Shown here piece after piece: positions 27,108 through 33,684 of a stretch of DNA of 45,807 nucleotides; position 1 is the first letter of the stretch; the number at the start of each line of letters is the position of its first letter. The translations under genes were made by a program, and so were the position numbers. Source of the stretch: Bacteroidales bacterium (GTDB taxonomy: Bacteria > Bacteroidota > Bacteroidia > Bacteroidales > P3); the NCBI GenBank assembly GCA_009777915.1, contig WRKV01000005.1, positions 1-45,807 of the forward strand. The letters are read 5' to 3'. The notes under the pieces were generated by a model. The model saw nothing but the letters and a program-made list of their open reading frames with translations. It was not told where the DNA came from and searched no databases.

Positions 27108-27116
27108 GCAAAGATA
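27108..27116 (-). promoter_or_regulatory. Promoter -7 box for glyS
   Basis: TATCTTTGC on the minus strand, 18 nt upstream of the glyS ATG, preceded by a TC-rich A/T tract. This gives a leader of about 15 nt. Confidence 0.78.
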
Positions 27117-27177
27117 CGATTTTTTTTCGAGACAGCCAAATTTTTGCTCATTGCTTTTTCAAATTTACTATTTATCG

Positions 27178-27203
27178 GGCGAGGCATGCCCCGCCATGCT
27201 ACT
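27178..27203. repeat. Degenerate fragment of the GTAGGGG palindrome family
   Basis: GGGCGAGGCATGCCCCGCCA contains the GC-rich core arms seen in the dispersed 28-nt palindromes. The element is incomplete and lies just downstream of the small toxin-partner gene. Confidence 0.4.
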
Positions 27204-27220
27204 CTCGCCGGCGGATCTGA

Positions 27221-27373
27221 TTACGGTGCGACCCTTACGATTTTATTATCGCGAAGTACAACTATTTTCTTACCATTTGCTCTTTTATCTGCGAGCAGTT
27301 TTTTGTAGGTGAGGTCAAGTCCTTCAAGGATTTTGCTCACTCTTACGCTACTTTCTTTTTCCGTGGTTGTCAT
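27221..27373 (-). CDS. 50-residue protein overlapping the zeta-type toxin gene (possible antitoxin)
   Basis: This ORF is below the track threshold. It starts with ATG at 27373, inside the toxin's last codons (26-nt overlap, different frame), and ends with TAA at 27221. The product is highly charged and reads MTTTEKESSVRVSKILEGLD at the N-terminus and KKIVVLRDNKIVRVAP at the C-terminus. Small proteins with an LEGLD...YKKLLADKR...VVLRDNKIV pattern are, as I recall, often encoded next to zeta-type kinases in Bacteroidota. Position and overlap argue for a real, co-translated partner. An antitoxin role is inference, and here it lies downstream rather than upstream of the toxin. Confidence 0.7.
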   Translation of the reverse strand: MTTTEKESSVRVSKILEGLDLTYKKLLADKRANGKKIVVLRDNKIVRVAP

Positions 27374-27941
27374 ATTGCTGTTTTAATAAATTAAACTTAG
27401 TATCGGTCAAGATTGATAACTCTTGATTATTTATTTTCTGTGCGATAAGTTCGTGCTTTCCCTCCGAATTGTCGAAGATCAAAACTTCATCTGCCACCGG
27501 CAAATAAATCTCAAACAAGTTCCGTATCCCGCTCAGATAGCGACGTTCGATGGTTTCGGCATCTATGTTATGTCCGCCCTCTGCCACTCTGATTTGCACT
27601 CTTTCCTTTGCCAATTCAACCGTTCGCAACCAAAAGAACAGCAAGGTAACATTATAGCCTGCGGCTTGTGCTCGCAAAATGGTATTTCTGTAACTTCTTG
27701 TTGCTAATGTCGTTTCAAACGCAAAGTTACAATTCTCATTCAGCAGATTTTCAATTCTGCCAAGCATGACCCTACCCGCCTCTATTGCCACGTTCTCGGG
27801 CTGAAACGGCGACAACCCTCGTGCTATTTCGTCGGCATTCACAAACTCGCGACAATCCAATATCTCCGGCAAAATCGTAAACGATGCCGTTGTTTTTCCT
27901 GCGCCGTTGCAGCCTGCTATGATGTATAGGTTTTTTGACAT
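27348..27941 (-). CDS. Zeta-toxin-like P-loop kinase
   Basis: The 197-residue protein has a Walker A motif, AGCNGAGKTTAS, at residues 9-20, then FVNADEIARGLSPF (the zeta-type substrate-binding Asp region), FAFETTLATRSYR and a GGHNIDAETIERRYLSGIRN block. Zeta/PezT toxins phosphorylate UDP-GlcNAc and block cell-wall synthesis; other members of this subgroup act on unknown substrates. It has its own promoter at 27956 and overlaps a 50-residue ORF downstream. Whether it is toxic is not shown by sequence. Confidence 0.85.
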   Translation of the reverse strand: MSKNLYIIAGCNGAGKTTASFTILPEILDCREFVNADEIARGLSPFQPENVAIEAGRVMLGRIENLLNENCNFAFETTLATRSYRNTILRAQAAGYNVTLLFFWLRTVELAKERVQIRVAEGGHNIDAETIERRYLSGIRNLFEIYLPVADEVLIFDNSEGKHELIAQKINNQELSILTDTKFNLLKQQYDNHGKRK

Positions 27942-27955
27942 GTGTTAATCAAGAT

Positions 27956-27964
27956 GCAAAGATA
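27956..27964 (-). promoter_or_regulatory. Promoter -7 box for the zeta-like toxin gene
   Basis: TATCTTTGC on the minus strand, 14 nt upstream of the toxin ATG. Toxin and small partner would share this promoter. Confidence 0.75.
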
Positions 27965-28009
27965 CGGAAATTTTTTGGAATATGCAAGTCATTTTTGACG
28001 CTGCATCCG

Positions 28010-28056
28010 TCACGTCGAGCGGCGCCACGCAGTGGCGAAGTCGAGACATCTCCCGG
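28010..28056. repeat. TCGAGCGG...GTCGAGACATC dispersed repeat, copy 1
   Basis: Roughly 45 nt with inner pairing (GCCAC/GTGGC) and outer arms TCGAGC and GTCGAGACATC. A closely related copy lies in inverted orientation at 42440-42486. There is no coding potential. Confidence 0.75.
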
Positions 28057-28077
28057 CTATTGACCGTTCCCGAATTT

Positions 28078-28105
28078 GTAGGGGCGACGCATGCGTCGCC
28101 CCTAC
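28078..28105. repeat. Perfect 28-nt palindrome, GTAGGGGC arms
   Basis: GTAGGGGCGACGCA is followed directly by its reverse complement. It lies downstream of the FISUMP gene, 20 nt before a second palindrome with the same outer arms. Confidence 0.9.
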
Positions 28106-28125
28106 GGCGATTGTCGCGAATGTCC

Positions 28126-28153
28126 GTAGGGGCACAAAATTTTGTGCCCCTAC
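28126..28153. repeat. Perfect 28-nt palindrome, GTAGGGGC arms, different core
   Basis: GTAGGGGCACAAAA is followed directly by its reverse complement. The outer eight bases match the previous palindrome while the inner six differ on both arms in a compensated way. It ends 15 nt from the FISUMP stop codon and could act as its transcription end. Confidence 0.9.
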
Positions 28154-28168
28154 AATTCACCATTCAAC

Positions 28169-29176
28169 CTAATTATCCCTCACACACCGCAGGGCGAACC
28201 CGTGATCCTTATTGACGTAGTACTGCGGGCTGACATACGACGCATGGTAGTACTGGCGGAACGCATCCGTGGCACTGTACTCTGAGGACGACCAGTAGTT
28301 CGAAGTCGCAGTCGACAGATCGTTCGCGTACGCAGCAAAGCGGGAGCCACCCCAAGTTCCTGCGTCGGTGCCGGTGTACTTCTGATCAGTCCCCGTCCCC
28401 GTGAAACCATTCTCACCGGAATCTACATTGCGATTTTCGCCATCGCCTCCTAAAAGAATATCCAAATCGATAAAATCCTGTCGAGTAGGCACCCGCCAAG
28501 GCGAAGGACAAAGTATATTGGCATGTTTCATCACAGCACACCACGAGAAGTAATGAACTCCGGAACCATTGGTGGAAGCACGACAATCCACATTGAAATT
28601 CGGGTCAGCACCGCCATTGTAAAAGTCGCCTCTTGGCGTGCATTGGGGTGAAGTTACCGGTCCCGACCAAATTTGCTGCGCCTTGCCGTTGGCAGCAGGA
28701 ATAATCCATTCCTGAGCAGTTGCAAAACTTGCCGAGGTGATGGAGACACGGTTTCTTTCCGCTGTACAAAAGTCGCAGCCCGTTGGCGACGGTGTAGCAT
28801 TGAGTGTTATGCTACCATGCAGCAACTCCACACCACAGGTATTACTCACAGTGTAATGGTGCGTGCCGATATCTGTCGGTGCACCTTTAATAGAAACAGG
28901 CCACGCGTATTCTCGGTCGCCGAGCGGAGTCGAGGCGTCGCCGGAAACTGTAATGCCGGGAGGCGTGCCAATCGACGCAAAACGTGTACCATCCGTCCAC
29001 CAATTGATGATTAGAGTTCGTCCAATCACTGACGGAAATTCGATAGGGTCTATCTGTTCGCCTGGGCAAAGAGTTTGATGCAAGGGGGCTGATGGGCACC
29101 ACTGAGGAATAGGACAATGAGCAAAACTTTTGGTTCCAAAAGTTGCGAAAACTAAGATTAGGGTGATTTTTTTCAT
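28169..29176 (-). CDS. Secreted FISUMP-domain protein with RNA leader (copy A)
   Basis: The 335-residue protein has a signal peptide (to about residue 19, MKKITLILVFATFGTKSFA), then a Cys-containing Ig-like module of about 110 residues starting HCPIPQWCPSAPLHQTLCPG. A FISUMP domain follows (about 150-335) with YFSWCAVMKHANILC, PWRVPTRQDFIDLDILLGG, GGSRF, NYWSSSEYS and the end GFALRCVRDN. The N-terminal module is closely related, also at DNA level, to that of 38566-39957, and both genes follow the same type of structured RNA leader. FISUMP proteins are surface or secreted proteins without a proven biochemical role. Higher GC than neighbours suggests a mobile or transferred gene. Confidence 0.88.
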   Translation of the reverse strand: MKKITLILVFATFGTKSFAHCPIPQWCPSAPLHQTLCPGEQIDPIEFPSVIGRTLIINWWTDGTRFASIGTPPGITVSGDASTPLGDREYAWPVSIKGAPTDIGTHHYTVSNTCGVELLHGSITLNATPSPTGCDFCTAERNRVSITSASFATAQEWIIPAANGKAQQIWSGPVTSPQCTPRGDFYNGGADPNFNVDCRASTNGSGVHYFSWCAVMKHANILCPSPWRVPTRQDFIDLDILLGGDGENRNVDSGENGFTGTGTDQKYTGTDAGTWGGSRFAAYANDLSTATSNYWSSSEYSATDAFRQYYHASYVSPQYYVNKDHGFALRCVRDN

Positions 29177-29212
29177 GCTTGTTTATGATTTATGGTTTAT
29201 GATTTAGGGCAA

Positions 29213-29238
29213 TAAAAAAAAGCGGACCTACTATCCGC
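29213..29238 (-). terminator. Intrinsic terminator of RNA leader A
   Basis: On the minus strand GCGGA pairs with TCCGC around a 7-nt loop and is followed by a T-run. It lies about 37 nt before the FISUMP ATG. Its first bases (GC) are also the last bases of the leader's basal helix, so the two structures may compete. Confidence 0.8.
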
Positions 29239-29411
29239 CACTAAGGTTTACCACAACCCGCATACAGAAACAAATAAGCCCGCATCTTGCGAACGTTTAG
29301 TTATTATTCTGTATGCCTAAAAGTGGTAATTTTAGTGGCAAGAATAGCAAACGCTATATTTTACTGATACTTCCGTTTATTTCATGGTTTGGTTTTTTGG
29401 TTAAAATGTTT
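29213..29411 (-). ncRNA. Structured leader RNA upstream of FISUMP gene, copy A
   Basis: The RNA starts a few bases after the -7 box at 29413 and ends in the terminator. Reading 5' to 3' it has a short hairpin (TAGC-GTTT-GCTA, about 29345-29356) and three nested helices: GCCACTAA/TTAGTGGC (29332-29339 with 29237-29244), TTACCAC/GTGGTAA (29323-29329 with 29248-29254) and a 10-bp GCATACAGAA/TTCTGTATGC helix (29307-29316 with 29260-29269). An apical loop contains CGCA-TCT-TGCG. Copy B has the same layout with different helix sequences. It does not match the TPP, cobalamin, SAM, preQ1 or c-di-GMP motifs I know. It could be a cis-acting attenuator or a free small RNA. Confidence 0.75.
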
Positions 29412-29412
29412 T

Positions 29413-29421
29413 GCAAAGATA
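29413..29421 (-). promoter_or_regulatory. Promoter -7 box for RNA leader A and FISUMP gene
   Basis: TATCTTTGC on the minus strand, about 235 nt upstream of the FISUMP ATG. The 29177-29536 gap is thus filled by a leader RNA and two divergent promoters. Confidence 0.78.
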
Positions 29422-29485
29422 CAAATTTTTTTTTACAATACAACTATTTTTCTCACAAAAATTTGGTCAATTCAAAAAAATGTTG

Positions 29486-29494
29486 TATCTTTGC
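29486..29494 (+). promoter_or_regulatory. Promoter -7 box for rpsO-pnp
   Basis: TATCTTTGC, 42 nt before the rpsO ATG. The upstream TTTGGTCAATTCAAAAAAA stretch is repeated almost exactly before the pectate lyase promoter at 32091-32110, suggesting a shared upstream promoter element. Confidence 0.8.
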
Positions 29495-29536
29495 GGACTA
29501 TTTAAATAATGAAAAAAGATTAAACCGTTAAAAATT

Positions 29537-29806
29537 ATGTATTTAACAACAGAAGTAAAGAAGAACATTCTCTCTAAACACGGAAAATCCACAGTGGATA
29601 CCGGGTTATCGGAAGGACAAATTGCGTTATTTACGCACAGAATCCAACATTTGTCCGAGCACATGAAACAAAACAAAAAAGACATGAGAACCAAACGCTC
29701 GTTGGTGGGTTTGGTTGGACAACGTCGCAAATTGCTTGATTACCTCAAAGAACGCGATATCACCAGATATCGTGCGATTTTGAAAGAGCTTAACTTGCGT
29801 AAATAA
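29537..29806 (+). CDS. rpsO: 30S ribosomal protein S15
   Basis: At 89 residues it has normal S15 length. Family blocks are [39 protein letters not shown] and [14 protein letters not shown]15 binds 16S rRNA early in assembly of the small-subunit platform. pnp follows after 2 nt, the classical rpsO-pnp order; in other bacteria S15 represses its own translation, but I did not identify such a site here. Confidence 0.97.
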   Translation: MYLTTEVKKNILSKHGKSTVDTGLSEGQIALFTHRIQHLSEHMKQNKKDMRTKRSLVGLVGQRRKLLDYLKERDITRYRAILKELNLRK

Positions 29807-29808
29807 TC

Positions 29809-32049
29809 ATGTTAGTTCATCAAAAAACATTCTTACTTCCCGATGGTCGCGAAGTAATGATCGAAACCGGAAAATTGGCGAAACAAGCCGACGGTTCAGT
29901 AGTTGTAAGAGTTGGTAACACGATGTTGTTGGCAACCGTAGTCAGTAAAAAAGAGGCAGGCGAAAATGTAGATTTCATGCCACTTACAGTAGATTATCAA
30001 GAAAAATATGCATCGGCAGGACGTTTCCCCGGCGGTTTTTTCAAACGGGAAGCTCGTCCTTCGGAATACGAAATTTTGATTTCGAGATTAATTGACAGAG
30101 CACTCCGTCCGTTGTTTCCAAGCGATTATCACGCAGAAACGCAAGTGTTAGTGTATTTGATTTCAGGCGACAGAAATGTGTTGCCCGACGCTTATGCAGC
30201 ATTGGCGGCATCGTCAGCATTGGCAGTGTCGGATATTCCGTTCAACGGGCCAATCTCGGAATGTCGTGTAGCACGCATCAATGGCGAGTTTGTGGTTAAT
30301 CCAACGGTTGAACAAATGGAAAACGCCGACCTGGATTTGATTGTTGCCGCTTCCGAAAAAGACATCAACATGGTGGAAGGCTCCATGAAAGAAGTGTCGG
30401 AAGACGTCATGGTTGAGGCTCTCAAAGTGGCTCACGAAACGATCAAAGTACAATGTCGTGCACAACGCGAATTGGCGGAAATGGTTGGCAAAACACAAAA
30501 ACGCGAATATTGTCATGAAACTCACGACTCGGATTTGAAGAAAAAAGTATGGGATTTTTGTTATCAAAAATACTACGATGCTGCCAACGAACGTATCGCC
30601 AATAAAGCGATTCGCGGAGAAAAAGTTAAAGAAATTCAAGAACAATTTTTAGCTACCATTTCGGAAGAAGAAGCGGCAGAAAAGAAATTTATGTTGAACA
30701 TTTATTTCCACGATTGTCACAAAGAAGCGGTTCGAAATATGGTTTTGGACACCAAGTTTCGCTTAGACGGACGCCAAACAGACGAGATTCGTCCGATTTG
30801 GTCGGAAGTGGATTATCTGCCATCGGCTCACGGTTCGGCAGTGTTCACGCGTGGCGAAACGCAGTCGTTAACGACCGTAACGTTGGGTACCAAATTAGAC
30901 GAGCAAACGATTGATGGTGCGATTATCGAAGGCAAAAACAGATTCTTGTTACACTATAATTTTCCGCCGTTCTCAACAGGCGAAGCAAAACCTAATCGCG
31001 GAACCGGTCGAAGAGAAGTCGGACACGGAAACTTGGCAATGCGTGCCTTGAAACCGATGTTGCCGTTGGGCGAAAATGATGATTTTCCATACACGATTCG
31101 CATCGTTTCCGATATTTTGGAATCCAACGGATCGTCCTCAATGGCAACGGTTTGTGCAGGTTCGCTTGCATTGATGGATGCCGGTGTGAAAATCAAACGT
31201 CCGGTTACAGGTATTGCCATGGGCTTGATTTCTGACGAAAAAAATCCAAACAGATTCGCTGTATTATCAGATATTTTGGGAGATGAAGACCATTTGGGAG
31301 ATATGGATTTCAAAGTGTGTGGAACACGCAACGGAATCACCGCTTGTCAAATGGATATCAAAGTGGACGGACTCTCGTACGACGTGTTGGCACAAGCCCT
31401 CATGCAAGCGAACGCAGGACGTATGCACATTATGAACGAAATCGAAAAAACGATTGCCGAACCAAGAGAAGATTATCGTCCGTTTGTTCCGAGAATTGTT
31501 CAAATTACGATTCCGAAAGAATTTATCGGAGCCGTGATTGGTACGGGTGGCAAAGTGATTCAAGAACTCCAACGCGAAACAGGTACGGAGATTGCCATCG
31601 AAGAAGTTGGCGAATTCGGTATCATTGATATCGCTTCTCCGGATAAAGATTCGATTGAAGCTGCAATCGCTAAAATCAAGGCTATTATTGAAGTTCCGGA
31701 AGTCGGATCGGTATATCAAGGTATTGTAAAAACCCTTCAACCGTTTGGTGCTTTCGTTGAAATTTTACCCGGAAAAGATGCGTTGTTGCACATTTCCGAA
31801 ATTGCTTGGAAACGCATCGAAACTATGGAAGAAACCGGTATCAAAGAAGGCGATTCTATCGAAGTGAAATTGTTAGATATCGACAAAAGAACCGGAAAAC
31901 TAAAACTTTCTCACCGAGTTTTGTTGCCGAAACCTGAGGGTTATGTCGAGCCGGAACGCAGAGAACGTCCGCCTCGCAGAGATGGCAACCGTCGTCCGCC
32001 GAGAAGAGATTTCAATCCGGGTCGTCCGCAAAGAAGAACCGAGGAATAA
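29809..32049 (+). CDS. pnp: Polynucleotide phosphorylase
   Basis: The 746-residue enzyme has two RNase PH-like cores. The first spans about residues 1-225 ([29 protein letters not shown]). The second spans about 310-545 ([34 protein letters not shown]), with the catalytic [17 protein letters not shown] region. A KH domain ([15 protein letters not shown], about 565-620) and an S1 domain ([20 protein letters not shown], about 640-705) follow, then an Arg/Pro-rich tail. It degrades RNA 3' to 5' using phosphate. The tail and length are normal for Bacteroidota. Confidence 0.97.
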   Translation: MLVHQKTFLLPDGREVMIETGKLAKQADGSVVVRVGNTMLLATVVSKKEAGENVDFMPLTVDYQEKYASAGRFPGGFFKREARPSEYEILISRLIDRALRPLFPSDYHAETQVLVYLISGDRNVLPDAYAALAASSALAVSDIPFNGPISECRVARINGEFVVNPTVEQMENADLDLIVAASEKDINMVEGSMKEVSEDVMVEALKVAHETIKVQCRAQRELAEMVGKTQKREYCHETHDSDLKKKVWDFCYQKYYDAANERIANKAIRGEKVKEIQEQFLATISEEEAAEKKFMLNIYFHDCHKEAVRNMVLDTKFRLDGRQTDEIRPIWSEVDYLPSAHGSAVFTRGETQSLTTVTLGTKLDEQTIDGAIIEGKNRFLLHYNFPPFSTGEAKPNRGTGRREVGHGNLAMRALKPMLPLGENDDFPYTIRIVSDILESNGSSSMATVCAGSLALMDAGVKIKRPVTGIAMGLISDEKNPNRFAVLSDILGDEDHLGDMDFKVCGTRNGITACQMDIKVDGLSYDVLAQALMQANAGRMHIMNEIEKTIAEPREDYRPFVPRIVQITIPKEFIGAVIGTGGKVIQELQRETGTEIAIEEVGEFGIIDIASPDKDSIEAAIAKIKAIIEVPEVGSVYQGIVKTLQPFGAFVEILPGKDALLHISEIAWKRIETMEETGIKEGDSIEVKLLDIDKRTGKLKLSHRVLLPKPEGYVEPERRERPPRRDGNRRPPRRDFNPGRPQRRTEE

Positions 32050-32051
32050 TG

Positions 32052-32088
32052 AAAAAAAAACGAAACGCAAGCCGTTTCGTTTTTTTTT
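32052..32088 (+). terminator. Terminator of rpsO-pnp
   Basis: ACGAAACG pairs with CGTTTCGT around a CAAGC loop, with an A-run before and a T-run after. It starts inside the pnp stop region and is a distant relative of the promoter-cassette hairpins. Confidence 0.9.
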
Positions 32089-32113
32089 ATTTGGTCAATT
32101 CAAAAAAAAATTG

Positions 32114-32122
32114 TACCTTTGC
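32114..32122 (+). promoter_or_regulatory. Promoter -7 box for the pectate lyase gene
   Basis: TACCTTTGC lies 22 nt before ATG 32145. It rules out the longer track start at 32049, which would translate the pnp terminator. Confidence 0.8.
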
Positions 32123-32144
32123 GAAAACCAAAATCACTAATGAC

Positions 32145-33548
32145 ATGAAACGAATTTTAATTTTAATCGGAACCACAATTATTGGTTCGTCAGCATTTGC
32201 ACAACACCTGGCATTCCCCTCTGCCGAGGGTTTTGGAAAGTACACTTGGGGCGGACGAGGCGGAAACGTCTTGACGGTAACCAAACTCACCGACGATGGC
32301 AGCGAAGGCACGTTGCGTTGGGCAGTAGATCAGTCCGGAGCAAGAACCATTGTATTTGATATTTCGGGAACGATCATGCTCGAAAGTCCGTTGAGAATTC
32401 AAAACGACAGCATCACTATTGCCGGACAATCGGCACCGGGAGACGGCATTTGCATTGGTGGTAACACGGTGATCAACGAAGCCAATCAAGTGATTATTCG
32501 GTATATGAGATTTCGCCCCGGCGATAAATCCGGAGAAGTAGATGCTATCGAAGGTAAAGGTCAACGCGATATCATCATCGACCATTGTTCGATGAGTTGG
32601 AGTACGGACGAGGTAAGTTCGTGGTATAATAATGAAAATTATACCATGCAATGGTGTCTGCTTGCAGAACCGTTGAACCGATCCGTGCATGAAAGAGGAA
32701 ATCACGGATATGGCGGAATGTGGGGCGGTTTTGGAGCAACATTTCATCACAATTTGATTGCACACAGCAATAATCGAAATGCACGTTTGAATGGTGCAAG
32801 ATTGTTGTATTTTAATCAAGAATCGGAACTTGGAGATTATGTGAATAACGTGGTTTACAACTGGGGAAATGCCGACAATTTTTACGGTGGCGAAATGGGG
32901 CGTTACAACATTCGAAACAACTATTACAGACCGGGTCCGGCAAGCACAAATCCTGAACTTCAAAACAGAATTTTTCAAGCGTGGGCAGGAATTGATAATA
33001 ATGCCGGAGGACAAGGCATTTTCTTGGATTTCGGACGATTTTATATGAGTGGCAATGTGATGGAAGGTAATGCCGAACTTTCTGCCGATAATTGGAGTGG
33101 AAACGGTATGTCATTTAGAATCGGTCGCGGACAAACATCTACTCGTGGTCATAAAGATTCTGTGAGAGAATTAACACCGTTTAAGGTGATTGAAATCCGG
33201 ATGGAAACCGCCGAACAAGCCTACGAATCCGTGTTAACGAAAGTCGGTGCAAGCAAATTTCGCGATGCGGTTGATACCAGAATTATCAACGATGTTCGAA
33301 ATCGAACATTTCAATTTAATGGTTCAAAAGGTAGTGAAAACGGACTTATCGACAGTCAAAATGATGTCGGTGGATGGCCTGATTTGAAAAGCCTTCCTGC
33401 CCCCGTATCTACCGCCAAAGACGGAATTCCGGATATGTGGAAACGAGATAAGGGATTGCAGATTAATCAAAATGTTGCAAACGATTACAGCCTTTCGCAA
33501 GTTTATACTAATCTCGAAATGTATCTAAATTCGCTTGTTGGCGAATAA
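32145..33548 (+). CDS. Secreted pectate lyase-like protein (PL1-type beta-helix)
   Basis: With ATG 32145 the protein (467 residues) starts with a signal peptide, MKRILILIGTTIIGSSAFAQ. The rest looks like a right-handed beta-helix: GAGFGKYTWGGRGG-type opening (FPSAEGFGKYTWGGRGGNVL), GTLRWAVDQSGARTIVFDIS, SITIAGQSAPGDGI, IIRYMRFRPGDKSG, IIIDHCSMSWSTDE and NVVYNWGNADNFYGGE. This is the pattern of polysaccharide lyase family 1 enzymes of Bacteroidota, which cut polygalacturonate by beta-elimination with calcium. The export and the araA gene at the window end hint at plant pectin use. Substrate specificity is not proven. Confidence 0.85.
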   Translation: MKRILILIGTTIIGSSAFAQHLAFPSAEGFGKYTWGGRGGNVLTVTKLTDDGSEGTLRWAVDQSGARTIVFDISGTIMLESPLRIQNDSITIAGQSAPGDGICIGGNTVINEANQVIIRYMRFRPGDKSGEVDAIEGKGQRDIIIDHCSMSWSTDEVSSWYNNENYTMQWCLLAEPLNRSVHERGNHGYGGMWGGFGATFHHNLIAHSNNRNARLNGARLLYFNQESELGDYVNNVVYNWGNADNFYGGEMGRYNIRNNYYRPGPASTNPELQNRIFQAWAGIDNNAGGQGIFLDFGRFYMSGNVMEGNAELSADNWSGNGMSFRIGRGQTSTRGHKDSVRELTPFKVIEIRMETAEQAYESVLTKVGASKFRDAVDTRIINDVRNRTFQFNGSKGSENGLIDSQNDVGGWPDLKSLPAPVSTAKDGIPDMWKRDKGLQINQNVANDYSLSQVYTNLEMYLNSLVGE

Positions 33549-33619
33549 TAAGAGCCTTATTGAACCGGAATTGACCAATTCCTAAAAATTAATATGTCAT
33601 TTTGTCATAAATTTCCTTT

Positions 33620-33635
33620 TGGCACGGATTTTGCT
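33620..33635 (+). promoter_or_regulatory. Sigma-54 (RpoN) promoter upstream of dnaK
   Basis: TGGCACGGATTTTGCT matches the -24/-12 consensus TGGCAC(G)-N4-TTGCW exactly, with correct GG-to-GC spacing. Transcription would start near 33646, about 39 nt before the dnaK ATG, with AAAGGAG (33670-33676) as a good ribosome site. No TAnnTTTG box is seen in this gap. Two TGTCAT direct repeats (33595 and 33603) lie just upstream. Confidence 0.75.
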
Positions 33636-33684
33636 ATACATTAAATAGAAACAAATTCGAAAATTTAAGAAAGGAGAAAATATT

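Noticed and set aside
27048-27312. Plus-strand ORFs (86 and 73 residues) at the glyS start
   Set aside because: They are antisense to glyS and the small toxin partner, with no promoter or family match.
32049-32144. N-terminal extension of the pectate lyase (track start 32049)
   Set aside because: It would translate the pnp terminator and the -7 box. The Met at 32145 begins a clean signal peptide.
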